A DNA stretch of 64,000 bases from Bradyrhizobium sp. in8p8 (GTDB taxonomy: Bacteria > Pseudomonadota > Alphaproteobacteria > Rhizobiales > Xanthobacteraceae), in NCBI RefSeq assembly GCF_000426845.1, contig NZ_AUGD01000009.1, positions 248,001 to 312,000 on the forward strand, read 5' to 3'. How positions within the stretch are numbered: the first letter of the stretch is position 1; every line of letters starts with the position of its first letter. Below, in pieces: positions 38,402 through 46,316 of the stretch. The notes below the pieces were generated by a model. The model was not told the DNA's origin. It saw only the letters and a list, made by a program, of their open reading frames with translations, and searched no databases. Both the position numbers and the translations under genes were made by a program.

Positions 38402-39004
38402 ATGCGTTCGATTTTCGAGTTCTGCCTGCCGACGGCCGCCAAGGCTGTGCCGGTCGGACCTGATTGGCTCCATGAAGTGAAATATGACGGCTACCGGCTG
38501 CGCGTGGAGCGCGCCGGAGACCGGGTCCGGCTGTTCACCCGGAACGGCCACGACTGGACCGGACGCTTCCCATGGATCGTCGAGGCCTCCCGGAAGAACC
38601 GCCAGTCGCACTTCATTCTCGATGGTGAGGCGGTTGTCCTGGGCGTCGACGGGGTCTCCGACTTCAACGCCCTGCACTCCCGCAAATGCGATGCCGAGGT
38701 TCAGCTCTATGCTTTCGATCTGCTGGCGGCGGACGGCGAGGATCTCCGCCAGCTTCCGCTGTCGATGCGAAAGGCGAGCCTTGCGCGCCTGTTGGGCGGC
38801 CGGCCGGACGGCATCTTCATTGCACCCTTCGAGCTCGGCGAGATCGGTCCCGACCTGTTCCGGGCCGCCTGCGGCATGGGTCTGGAAGGCATCGTCTCGA
38901 AGCGCCGCGATCGGCGCTACATCAGCGGCCGCACGAAAGAGTGGATCAAAATCAAGAACCGGACACATCCGGCGATGTCCCGGGTGATGGACAGTTTCAA
39001 GTGA
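38402..39004 (+). CDS. Adenylation-domain-only ATP-dependent DNA ligase
   Basis: A 200-residue protein with nucleotidyltransferase motifs: motif I EVKYDGYR (Lys27 the adenylated residue), motif III FILDGEAV, motif IV EGIVSKRR and motif V EWIKIKN. It ends there, without the OB-fold domain that normal ligases need to close on DNA. Such minimal ligases, similar to the catalytic part of LigD, occur in rhizobia. It could repair nicks with a helper, or be a degenerate copy. GTG of the next gene overlaps its TGA. Confidence 0.85.
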   Translation: MRSIFEFCLPTAAKAVPVGPDWLHEVKYDGYRLRVERAGDRVRLFTRNGHDWTGRFPWIVEASRKNRQSHFILDGEAVVLGVDGVSDFNALHSRKCDAEVQLYAFDLLAADGEDLRQLPLSMRKASLARLLGGRPDGIFIAPFELGEIGPDLFRAACGMGLEGIVSKRRDRRYISGRTKEWIKIKNRTHPAMSRVMDSFK

Positions 39005-39270
39005 CCGGCCGTCGGCAGCAGGACAGTTCGCAGAAGATCACGCTCGGTGAAATGCGCGCAGGCCGGGGCGGCACGCGCGCCCTGCTCGTCTACTGCGCCG
39101 ATTATCGCTGCGGCCACATGATTAGGCTGTCACCTGCCGATGTCGACCGGTGGTCCGACGACGTCCAATTGTCGGATCTCGAGCCGAAATTCACCTGCAG
39201 CAAATGCGGCCGGCGTGGCGCCGACGTGCGGCCAGATTTCGACCGGCCGAACATGGGCACGGCCGATTGA
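39001..39270 (+). CDS. Zinc-ribbon hypothetical protein
   Basis: An 89-residue protein with two Cys pairs, CADYRCGH and CSKCGRRGAD, in a zinc-ribbon layout. GTG 39001 overlaps the ligase stop (GTGA); ATG 39052 is an alternative giving 72 residues. Homologues occur next to ligase-type genes in Bradyrhizobium. It may bind nucleic acid. Confidence 0.6.
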   Translation: MTGRRQQDSSQKITLGEMRAGRGGTRALLVYCADYRCGHMIRLSPADVDRWSDDVQLSDLEPKFTCSKCGRRGADVRPDFDRPNMGTAD

Positions 39271-39290
39271 GGCACATATGAACAGGGCAT

Positions 39291-39320
39291 AAAAAAAGCC
39301 CCGGGCGCGAAGCCCGGGGC
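39291..39320 (-). terminator. Strong rho-independent terminator of the prophage late operon
   Basis: GCCCCGGGC (39298-39306) and GCCCGGGGC (39312-39320) form a 9-base GC stem with a 5-base loop. On the minus strand it is followed by seven T (39291-39297). It closes the long minus-strand phage operon. Confidence 0.85.
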
Positions 39321-39394
39321 AGGTTGTCACTTGGAGGTCCCCCAAGGAAGGGGTACCGGCGGCCTATGGCATAACCGTCCGGTCTCAGAGGGCG

Positions 39395-39622
39395 CTAATC
39401 GCGCCCAATCTCGCAGGTCTCTGTCGGGTCCTTGGCGTTAGCGACATGCGACGCTGCTGCGCTCGCGATGACGGCCTGCCAGATACGATCAGCACTCGCC
39501 TTGCGCAGATGATCCTCGCGAAGGTTTGCCGCGATGATCTGCTGATCGGCATAGGTCAGCGGCGCGACCGTCGCGCGCGGCGGGTCGATCCAGCGCTCGC
39601 TGATCGGATCAAACCACCGCAT
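39395..39622 (-). CDS. Small phage hypothetical protein
   Basis: A 75-residue protein (MRWFDPISERWIDPPRAT...) with a helical middle. Start 39622 has GGGGGAA upstream; the frame extends to 39694 but overlaps the preceding gene more. The last gene of the minus-strand operon. No family recognised. Confidence 0.5.
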   Translation of the reverse strand: MRWFDPISERWIDPPRATVAPLTYADQQIIAANLREDHLRKASADRIWQAVIASAAASHVANAKDPTETCEIGRD

Positions 39623-39842
39623 CGGAGTTCCCCCGGCGCGTCGATCGATAGCGATGCTCGCCGCGGCCGCGCCGGCGAAGATCACCCTCGTCATCCAGAA
39701 TGCTGGCGACCATCTGGTCGGTGGCGACGGTTTTCATCAGACGCCGAAAAAGCGAGCGTGGGCTGATGTTGCGGATACGAGCGCACGCGTCGAAATAGCG
39801 AAAATCATCGTCGTCGACCTCGATCTGAATGCGGGTTGGCAT
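39609..39842 (-). CDS. Small phage hypothetical protein
   Basis: A 77-residue protein with N-terminal MPTRIQIEVDDDDFRYFDACARI, resembling a ribbon-helix-helix-like or regulatory start, then a basic C-terminus. It overlaps the next gene by 14 bases. Function unknown. Confidence 0.5.
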   Translation of the reverse strand: MPTRIQIEVDDDDFRYFDACARIRNISPRSLFRRLMKTVATDQMVASILDDEGDLRRRGRGEHRYRSTRRGNSDAVV

Positions 39843-40273
39843 CAGATGCCGGTCCCCTGCACGAAACAGAACACGTGGCGCTCACGGCTCAGGAAGATGA
39901 CATTGTGGCCGGTGGGATTGCCGCGATCCCATTTCAGCTTGTGCGCAGGCACCTCGATCTCGGTCCCGACCGGAACATGCGGCCGCCCGCGTGGCGCGTC
40001 GGGACGGTCGTCGGTGATGGTGGCATAGGTCTTGCCTTCCCTGACATGCACCTCGTCGGCAAAATACGCATCGGCTTCGCCGCAGCAGGATGCGGACGGA
40101 ACGTCGGGCTGCATCAGCCCTTGATACCACTCCCGCAGCGCCTGATCGGATGCTTCCCATTGGCCGAGATCGCGCGCGTTGCTGCGCGCGCAGCTCGCAA
40201 CGCCTACGCACATCAGCAGCGCCAGCGCGATCAGCCAGAAAAAGACGGTGCCATGCTCGTCGAGCTCTCTCAC
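39842..40273 (-). CDS. Membrane-anchored phage hypothetical protein
   Basis: A 143-residue protein with one N-terminal TM segment (FFWLIALALLMCVGVASC) and a globular domain having Cys pairs (SASCCGEADAYFADEV) and a conserved C-terminus (GHNVIFLSRERHVFCFVQG). GTG 40273 overlaps the stop of the preceding gene. It is probably periplasmic. No function assigned. Confidence 0.6.
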   Translation of the reverse strand: MRELDEHGTVFFWLIALALLMCVGVASCARSNARDLGQWEASDQALREWYQGLMQPDVPSASCCGEADAYFADEVHVREGKTYATITDDRPDAPRGRPHVPVGTEIEVPAHKLKWDRGNPTGHNVIFLSRERHVFCFVQGTGI

Positions 40274-40461
40274 ACCCACCTCCCGAAATGAACGATCAAC
40301 AGCCCGGCGAGCGCGATCAGCGCGATGGTGAAGCCCGCCAGAAAGGCCGCTTCGGCCTTGTCCATGTTGCGCCGCTCGAGCCATGCCTCGACCGCGCACG
40401 CGGCCGCGCCGAACACGGCCACGGCGACGATGACGGCCAGATGCTTGAGCATCAGAGCCAT
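40270..40461 (-). CDS. Two-TM protein, candidate holin
   Basis: A 63-residue protein with two TM helices (about 6-27 and 38-58) separated by a short charged loop (LERRNMDKAEA), the class II holin plan. It is in the lysis module, downstream of the spanins. ATG 40461 overlaps the stop of the preceding gene. Holin function is inferred from topology and place only. Confidence 0.55.
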   Translation of the reverse strand: MALMLKHLAVIVAVAVFGAAACAVEAWLERRNMDKAEAAFLAGFTIALIALAGLLIVHFGRWV

Positions 40462-40847
40462 CTGTAGGCGATCACGCCGCGCGTGGACCGCGGCCGGACC
40501 CGCACCCGGCCGCTGTCGTTGCCGGAGCGAAGGATGATTATTCCCGGAGCTGGAACGCCGACGATCTCGCCGACATGGTGCCGCCACACGGCGATCACCC
40601 CGACGGCCGGACCGCCGGCATTACGCCCCACGGTGGCCCAGGCGCGCGCCAGATTGAGCCGGGTGTCGCTGATGCCCTTCTGCAGCCTCAGCCAGCATCC
40701 GCACCAGGCGATGCCCCTGCAGGCCGCCGGACGCGCGTCCAGCGCCTGCGCAGCCGTCTGCGCGCGGTGGTGGTGGCGGGAGGGACGCGCGTCCGCTGGC
40801 CACGCCAGCGCGAGCGCCATCGCCGCCAGAATGACGGTGCGAACCAT
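40452..40847 (-). CDS. Exported TIGR02594-like phage protein
   Basis: A 131-residue protein with a signal peptide (MVRTVILAAMALALAWPADA). The body reads IAWCGCWLRLQ ... NLARAWATVG ... VGVIAVWRHHVGEIVG, which is the Cys/His layout of NlpC/CHAP-like proteins of the TIGR02594 type. A Cys (residue about 48) and a His in WRHHVGEIVG could form a catalytic pair. It may help break the cell wall. Confidence 0.6.
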   Translation of the reverse strand: MVRTVILAAMALALAWPADARPSRHHHRAQTAAQALDARPAACRGIAWCGCWLRLQKGISDTRLNLARAWATVGRNAGGPAVGVIAVWRHHVGEIVGVPAPGIIILRSGNDSGRVRVRPRSTRGVIAYRWL

Positions 40848-40874
40848 GTCGGATGTCCCCGTTGGATGAGGGCG

Positions 40875-41375
40875 TCAGCGCGCCTTGAGCTGAAGCTCGA
40901 GGCGATCGATCGTGCGTTGCAATTCGTCGATGTGTCGGCGCTGCGTCTCGCGCTGCTCCGCCTCGATCTGAGTGAGCCGCTTGTCGTTGACGCTGTAACG
41001 GAACTCAACCTCCTGCCGCGGAACGAGCTCGCGCTTGATCGCGTTGACATCGTCCCGGACGGGAGACAACGTTTGCCAGCCCACGCCCCCCAGCACAGTC
41101 ACCATGAATGCCGCCGCCGAGATCAGCACCGGCCACGGCGTCTTGTTGCGCTCTGTCAATTGGGTCGCCAGGGACGCCAGCGCCGAGCGGAATTCCGTCG
41201 CCAGGCTCGTTATGGCCTTATCGATCTTGACGTCGAGCCCAAGGAGGCGATCGTTGATCTCGCGTACATCGCCGTCCAGATTGCTGACCTTGACGTCTAG
41301 CGCAGCGAGTTCGGATTGCGAAGCGGCCCCGTCCAGCAATGCTGCCGCGGGAGGCACCGATGCTGGCGCCGTCAT
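40875..41375 (-). CDS. Coiled-coil membrane protein of the lysis module
   Basis: A 166-residue protein: an N-terminal heptad region (residues about 25-75), one TM segment (about residues 83-101, PWPVLISAAAFMVTVLGGV) and a long C-terminal coiled coil (about 115-165). Start 41375 overlaps the Rz1 stop. The topology is unlike typical holins but some phage membrane-associated lysis proteins share it. Confidence 0.6.
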   Translation of the reverse strand: MTAPASVPPAAALLDGAASQSELAALDVKVSNLDGDVREINDRLLGLDVKIDKAITSLATEFRSALASLATQLTERNKTPWPVLISAAAFMVTVLGGVGWQTLSPVRDDVNAIKRELVPRQEVEFRYSVNDKRLTQIEAEQRETQRRHIDELQRTIDRLELQLKAR

Positions 41376-41662
41376 GGGCGATCTTCCCCGGCGGCGCGGC
41401 TGCGAACCTGGTCGTACCATCGCTTGCCCTCGATCAGTCGCCGGTTTGCTTCCTTGAGGGCGTCGCGGGTCTGCGCCAGCTTGGCCCGACCATCGTCATT
41501 GAGGTCAGCGCGCGGTACTCCGACCGGCTCCATGAGCCTTTCCGGCGCCGGCGGCAGCTCGCGGGCCAGCGGGGCAGGATTTTGATGCGATGCGCATCCC
41601 GCGCAAATCGTCGCAAGTAAGAGCGCAGCTGGGCGCCGGACGGTTCTTGAGCTCTTCGACAT
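41372..41662 (-). CDS. Outer-membrane spanin subunit, Rz1-like
   Basis: A 96-residue lipoprotein: a signal sequence with a lipobox-like CAGC (residues about 20-23), then a Pro-rich stretch (NPAPLARELPPAPERLMEPV), as in Rz1. It overlaps the Rz-like gene by 158 bases in another frame, the usual nested arrangement. With Rz it would fuse the membranes at lysis. Confidence 0.75.
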   Translation of the reverse strand: MSKSSRTVRRPAALLLATICAGCASHQNPAPLARELPPAPERLMEPVGVPRADLNDDGRAKLAQTRDALKEANRRLIEGKRWYDQVRSRAAGEDRP

Positions 41663-41957
41663 AGTCCGCTGTCCTCTCCTGCTCTTCCTTGGCCTGCGCC
41701 TCGATCGTGGCCAGCTTCAATGCGGCGTCCGCGGCCGCGCGGCGCGCATTATCGCGGTCCTTTTCCATCGCTTTGATCTTCGATTGCAGCGCCGCGGCCT
41801 GGCACTTGCCCTCGGCCGAGCTGCGGCCGGCCTCATAGACCTTGATCGTGTACAGGCCTGCGCCGCCCAGCGCGGCTCCAAACAGGATGGCGCCTGCGAT
41901 CACGGGCGAGATCGAGATGCCGAACATGGCGGCGATGCGAACGATCAGCGCGGTCAT
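41505..41957 (-). CDS. Inner-membrane spanin subunit, Rz-like
   Basis: A 150-residue protein with an N-terminal TM helix (residues about 15-40) and a long coiled coil (KCQAAALQSKIKAMEKDRDN...) in the periplasm. Gene overlap with an Rz1-like lipoprotein frame supports the call. It lies 7 bases after the endolysin stop. Confidence 0.75.
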   Translation of the reverse strand: MTALIVRIAAMFGISISPVIAGAILFGAALGGAGLYTIKVYEAGRSSAEGKCQAAALQSKIKAMEKDRDNARRAAADAALKLATIEAQAKEEQERTADYVEELKNRPAPSCALTCDDLRGMRIASKSCPAGPRAAAGAGKAHGAGRSTAR

Positions 41958-41964
41958 GGCTGCT

Positions 41965-43323
41965 TCACCGGTTCATGTTCGTGGCATTGCGGTGCTCGAG
42001 CAGCCGGCGCGCAATCACCCGGTTGCCGAGCCGGTAGGCGACGAAGCCCCCGGCGGCCGCGAAGATCCACCAATGCGCTGTAGCCCAGCCGGCGATGTCC
42101 CCGATGCTCTCGGTGAGCGACCGCAGCGCCTGTACCTGGCCCAGAGCCTCCTGAGCATGGTCGAGCGCGCCAGTCGAATGGCCGGCCTCACCGCCGAGCC
42201 CAAGGGCCAAGCCGATCTTGCCGAGCAGGCTGACGCTCTGACCGCTCTTGACGGTCTCGGAGCCTGCGGCTGCAAGATCCTTTACGGTCGCGTTCTCGCG
42301 CGTCTCGGAGATCGGCTTGTCAGGCATGTCCTGGAATTCGGCCCATGTGGCAGCGTCGACCTCGCCGGTGGTCGGAAGGCCGTTGTCCGCCTGGGCGGCC
42401 AATACCGCCGCGCGCGTTCCGCCGGAAAAAACGCCGTCGACGGCGCCGACGGCGTAGCCCTTTGAGGCCAGAAGGTCCTGCAGCGCCTTGACCTTGAAGT
42501 CGGGCTTGTCGTGGCCGCAGCCGTAGCGCAAAACGCCTTCATCGATCTGGCTCTCGGCCTCGTCCGCGTAGGCCGGCTCCGGTGTATCGGCCGGGAAAGC
42601 TCCAGCGGGCTGATCCTCAGAAATGGCCGCCAGAGCCGCTGCGGGGCGCGCTGGCGAGGGCGCCGCGTCGAGGCTCTTGAGTACGGGCCACCAGCGGGCG
42701 AACCACTGCTTGCGCCCGGCGAGCCCGTTCTTTCCCCCGTTCAGCCTGAACGTTACGCCTTCGATATCGCCGAGCGGCAGGCTCGGCTTCGGCGCGCAGA
42801 ACGGCAGGCAGCCGCACATGATGAAGTCGGCCACCGCGAAGTCAAAGAACAGGTCAGGATCGTTGAGGAGATCGGGATTGCCGAGGAGGTCGTACCCTGC
42901 CGCGGCGCCCAGCCTCGCGTACCCCTCGCGCCCGGTGGTTTGCGAACCGCCCCGGCCGCGGAAATCGTAGCCGTCATCCGTCCCAGGACGGTTGCCCATG
43001 CGACCGTTGTAGACCTGGTTGGCGAGCTTGCGCGGTTTGCGGAGGAAGGGAACGGTCGACGCGGTGGTGGGGAACCGGCGCGGCCAGGCCCTCATCATCG
43101 CGGCCGGCGTCGTGTAGTTGAGGTTCTCGACCACCTCCTGCCCGGCGTTACATTCCCAGCTCAGTTGCGCCATGATGTGCGCGAGCTGCAACGGGGTGGT
43201 GATCTTCCGCTTCTTCAGCACCGCCTCTGATGAGCGGGCGATTCCGGCGATCAGACCGCTGATGCGGCTATCGCCATGGGGCCACATCTTGCGCAGAAGA
43301 TGCTCGTCGATCCTGAGGGCCAT
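41965..43323 (-). CDS. Phage endolysin, GH19-like with peptidoglycan-binding domain and C-terminal TM
   Basis: A 452-residue protein: a GH19 chitinase/lysozyme-like catalytic domain (about 1-220, AHIMAQLSWECNAGQEVVEN, YDFRGRGGSQTTGREGY), a PG_binding_1 domain (about 270-340, VKALQDLLASKGYAVGAVDG) and one TM segment near the C-terminus (about 418-434, WWIFAAAGGFVAYRLG) followed by a basic tail. It has no N-terminal signal. ATG 43323 is chosen for length; a longer frame to 43575 lacks similarity. The TM tail is unusual among GH19 endolysins. Confidence 0.82.
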   Translation of the reverse strand: MALRIDEHLLRKMWPHGDSRISGLIAGIARSSEAVLKKRKITTPLQLAHIMAQLSWECNAGQEVVENLNYTTPAAMMRAWPRRFPTTASTVPFLRKPRKLANQVYNGRMGNRPGTDDGYDFRGRGGSQTTGREGYARLGAAAGYDLLGNPDLLNDPDLFFDFAVADFIMCGCLPFCAPKPSLPLGDIEGVTFRLNGGKNGLAGRKQWFARWWPVLKSLDAAPSPARPAAALAAISEDQPAGAFPADTPEPAYADEAESQIDEGVLRYGCGHDKPDFKVKALQDLLASKGYAVGAVDGVFSGGTRAAVLAAQADNGLPTTGEVDAATWAEFQDMPDKPISETRENATVKDLAAAGSETVKSGQSVSLLGKIGLALGLGGEAGHSTGALDHAQEALGQVQALRSLTESIGDIAGWATAHWWIFAAAGGFVAYRLGNRVIARRLLEHRNATNMNR

Positions 43324-43342
43324 TGGCGTCCTCCAAATGAAA

Positions 43343-43360
43343 GGCCGCCCGGAGGCGGCC
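43343..43360 (-). terminator. Hairpin before endolysin gene
   Basis: GGCCGCC-CGGA-GGCGGCC, followed on the minus strand by a short T-rich stretch (TTTCATTT). It lies between the ParA-like gene and the endolysin, so lysis genes may have their own promoter. Confidence 0.4.
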
Positions 43361-43396
43361 GCGGCCAATCTGCAAATTGCCTTCGATTTTGCCGTT

Positions 43397-44038
43397 TCAG
43401 ACGGCGCCGATCCCCGACGCGTCGAAGCCGGCGAACACCCGGCCCATCCAGGTCTTGACCAGCCCGCGCAGCGTCTCGGATTCATCATCGTTGGTGACGA
43501 AGTCGGAGAAGCCGGAGCTGATCTCATCCACGCGCGAGGCCGCGCGGGTTGCAAGCCTTGGAACGTCGATGCCATTCTCGGCTGTCCACTTCAGATCGTC
43601 GGCGCGGTTGTTGCGCACGAGGTAGTGCGTGGCACCCTGCAGCGCGTCGGTGATGGGCCGGATCTCGGCCAACGAGGTGACGCTGCCGTCCAGCACATGA
43701 AGCACGCCGATCCGCAACGATCCTGCGCGGACCTTGTCGAGAAAACCAATCTCGGCGAGCGTGCGCAGGGTCGGCGTCAGTAGCCCAGCCTTGATATCGA
43801 TGACGGTGACCGGTGAGCCCTTCAAGGCATCGAACACCTGCATCTGGCCGTCGGTGTGCTCGAGATCGACCAACTCGGTCTGCGCCGGAAAGAAGCGCTT
43901 CAGGACTCCTCCGGCGATCTTGTCCTCGGTATCGATCGCGCGGCAATTCTTCTTGAAATAGTCGACCAGCAGCCGCGCCACGGTGGTCTTGCCGACCCCG
44001 CCCTTGTCCGAACCTACGATATAGACCTGCGGGATCAT
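43397..44038 (-). CDS. ParA/MinD-like ATPase encoded in prophage
   Basis: A 213-residue P-loop ATPase with a deviant Walker A (VGSDKGGVGKTT, residues 8-18) and Walker A' (VTVIDIKAG). It resembles ParA or the mobile-element MobD-like group rather than a chromosomal MinD; there is no ParB partner nearby. AGGAG precedes ATG 44038; the frame opens further at 44119. Location between tail fibres and endolysin is unusual for a partition protein. Confidence 0.75.
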   Translation of the reverse strand: MIPQVYIVGSDKGGVGKTTVARLLVDYFKKNCRAIDTEDKIAGGVLKRFFPAQTELVDLEHTDGQMQVFDALKGSPVTVIDIKAGLLTPTLRTLAEIGFLDKVRAGSLRIGVLHVLDGSVTSLAEIRPITDALQGATHYLVRNNRADDLKWTAENGIDVPRLATRAASRVDEISSGFSDFVTNDDESETLRGLVKTWMGRVFAGFDASGIGAV

Positions 44039-44125
44039 GACCCGTTTCTCCTGTAATCGATCTGGCGATGGTGTAGCTGCGCGCTGGTAGATCGCGGCGT
44101 TGTCCAGGAAGTCAGTCACCGGACT

Positions 44126-46315
44126 TCAGGCCGGCTGCGCGCCAGCCCTGATGATGCCGGTCCACATCGGAATTTTCGGACCGGTCTGAAGCGTCACGAT
44201 GAGGTAGTCTCGATAGGTGCCAGGCGAGAGCGCTGCCGTTTCCGCGGCCGGCACGTCGATCGAGACGCTCGATGCCGCCAAGTCGACCGATATGCCGTTT
44301 CCGTCCGTCAGCGTTACGAAGTTCGTTCCGCCGTCGACGCTATCGAGCTTCCACTGAATGGTGGCGCCGCTGAGTCCAAGCGGCGTGCCATCGGCGTTGA
44401 GCTGAGGTCCGCCGAGCTGCCAGTCCATGCCGCAGATGAAATCGAGCGGCTCGTGAACGTTCATTGCCGTGCTCCCGAGAATGGATGCCGCCGACTGGCC
44501 TCTGACCAGCACGTCCGATTTGCCGGAGATGATATATTTCGTCATCCGGCCGACCACGCGCAGATACCGGTTGACGACATCCTTTATGGTCGAAGCCAGA
44601 GATACAGAAATGCGCGCGAGCGACGGCACGGTCAGCGTGCGGTCCATGAACCGCTGCACGGTGATCACGGCGCCTGCCGGAACGATGACAGTTCGCGCAA
44701 TTGCTCTCCTGATCAAGACCATCACCGCATTAGTCGAGATGGTCCGGACGAGATTGCTGCGCCGAAACGCTGTAATCGAGGATGATGTGGAGAACGCCAC
44801 CGTCAGCTTCGTGACCGCGGCATCGATTATTGACAGGACGCTGCTGGCGGTCACCGCCATTATTCGATCCATCGCACGCCGCAGCGCGAGCGCTGCTGGC
44901 GCGGCGATCGCAAGCATCAGGACATGCGCGGCCGTCGAGGTGGTCGTCGCGGCGCTCGCAGCTACTGCGCCAAGGATGCGGCCTACCTGTCTTCCCGAGG
45001 ACATCTGCGAGGGCGCAAGCACCGACAGCCTGGACGATATCGACCGGCCGATCGTTACGAGACTGCCGGACGTCACGGCGGACAGACGCTCAATCGTGCG
45101 GGCAATCCGCACCGTAGAGGTCGATGAGGTCGCCAAGAGCTTCATCGATTGCCGGATCGCGACGACCATCCCGACCGATGTCGCGAACAACTCGATGACC
45201 TTGACCTTGACCGCGTGGATGGATGCGACCGAGCTCGCGGCGATCGCGGCGATCTTACCGACTGCAGTGCCGGCCGCGACAAGGCTGCTGTTGAGCGTCG
45301 CCACTTGCTTGTCCGCGCGACTAGTCAGGGAGGGATCCGCGTGTCCTGACAATGTGCGTCCGATGGTGATCGCGCCGAGGCGTCCGACCGTCGATTCCGT
45401 AGTAATGAGAGGCTTCTTGGCGATCTGCCGCTGGCCAAACGCAACCGTCGCCGGAGTCGCGATTGCAAGCAGCTTCTGCCATTGTTGCAGGACCTGCGCT
45501 ACCGCACCAGAACCAGATGCGGTCAACCCTTTGGAAGCGCGCCGCCCAATCGAGAGGGCAGCGGAACCAGCGGCGGAGAGCCGACGCGATGCCGATCGCC
45601 CTGCCGACACAAGTGACGATCCTGTCGCCGACAGCCGCTTCGTGGGGCCGCATCTGACGGTGACTGCACCAGGGGCCGTCATGCCTAGGTCAAGATTCTG
45701 CACCGTGATGACGTTCGACACGATCTCGACCAGTGCCGTACGCCAACCAGCGAGCGTGCCAGACAGCGACATGCTGTGAGGCGCCCACGTCGTAAGCCCA
45801 GCGGCATCGAACGCGCAGAGTTCGGCGACGACATCCAATTGGTCGACGCGAGATGCAAAGTCGCTCGGCGGATGGATCGATAACGATTGATCCGTCGACA
45901 TGTGGCCTACGGCGGCTACGATGATCGATGTACCGTCGGTTCTCTCGATCGTGAAACCGGCATTGCCTACGGAAACGGTGTTGGACGTTCCTCCGCTTGT
46001 CGATCCAAAAACAGACGATCCGCTGCCGATACCCAGGGTACAGTTTGCGTCCGGCCTGTAGACCAGGCAAACCAGCTGGGTCGCGTTGGTCCAAGCTCCG
46101 GACGTTTCCCCTGAAGATGTCGCAATCCGATATCCGCGCGACATCGCGCAGTTGTTCCCCGCCCCGCTGAGCAACTCTGTGAACGGTGCCGGACAGGTGG
46201 GGCGGGTAAGCGAACCATCCCTGAATGCGAAGATCAGGATCATATCCCCGGCTTGATGCGCGGGGATCGTAACCGTCGTGCCGGAAGACGATGACGTCCC
46301 GACGAGGGTCGTCAT
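44126..46315 (-). CDS. Repeat-containing tail-fibre-like protein
   Basis: A 729-residue protein. Residues 1-200 form a beta domain seen in many phage tail proteins (AGDMILIFAFRDGSLTRP). Residues about 205-576 are roughly 20 degenerate repeats of 18-19 residues with pattern [KR]-L-x-A-x2-[ST]-x2-V-x-I-x-R. The last 150 residues are a separate beta domain (LDFICGMDWQLGGPQL ... TYRDYLIVTLQTG). It is likely an adhesin or fibre that reaches the host receptor. Confidence 0.65.
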   Translation of the reverse strand: MTTLVGTSSSSGTTVTIPAHQAGDMILIFAFRDGSLTRPTCPAPFTELLSGAGNNCAMSRGYRIATSSGETSGAWTNATQLVCLVYRPDANCTLGIGSGSSVFGSTSGGTSNTVSVGNAGFTIERTDGTSIIVAAVGHMSTDQSLSIHPPSDFASRVDQLDVVAELCAFDAAGLTTWAPHSMSLSGTLAGWRTALVEIVSNVITVQNLDLGMTAPGAVTVRCGPTKRLSATGSSLVSAGRSASRRLSAAGSAALSIGRRASKGLTASGSGAVAQVLQQWQKLLAIATPATVAFGQRQIAKKPLITTESTVGRLGAITIGRTLSGHADPSLTSRADKQVATLNSSLVAAGTAVGKIAAIAASSVASIHAVKVKVIELFATSVGMVVAIRQSMKLLATSSTSTVRIARTIERLSAVTSGSLVTIGRSISSRLSVLAPSQMSSGRQVGRILGAVAASAATTTSTAAHVLMLAIAAPAALALRRAMDRIMAVTASSVLSIIDAAVTKLTVAFSTSSSITAFRRSNLVRTISTNAVMVLIRRAIARTVIVPAGAVITVQRFMDRTLTVPSLARISVSLASTIKDVVNRYLRVVGRMTKYIISGKSDVLVRGQSAASILGSTAMNVHEPLDFICGMDWQLGGPQLNADGTPLGLSGATIQWKLDSVDGGTNFVTLTDGNGISVDLAASSVSIDVPAAETAALSPGTYRDYLIVTLQTGPKIPMWTGIIRAGAQPA
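44588..45703 (-). repeat. Array of about 20 degenerate 18-19-residue repeats
   Basis: Examples in order are KRLSATGSSLVSAGRSAS, RRLSAAGSAALSIGRRAS, MKLLATSSTSTVRIARTI and ERLSAVTSGSLVTIGRSI. Repeats are visible at protein level but diverged in DNA, so they are old. A beta-solenoid or helix-free fibre fits the pattern. Confidence 0.7.
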
Positions 46316-46316
46316 C

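Noticed and set aside
44469..45779. A 436-codon plus-strand frame opposite the repeat-containing tail protein
   Set aside because: It mirrors the repeats of the real gene and opposes the direction of the whole late operon.
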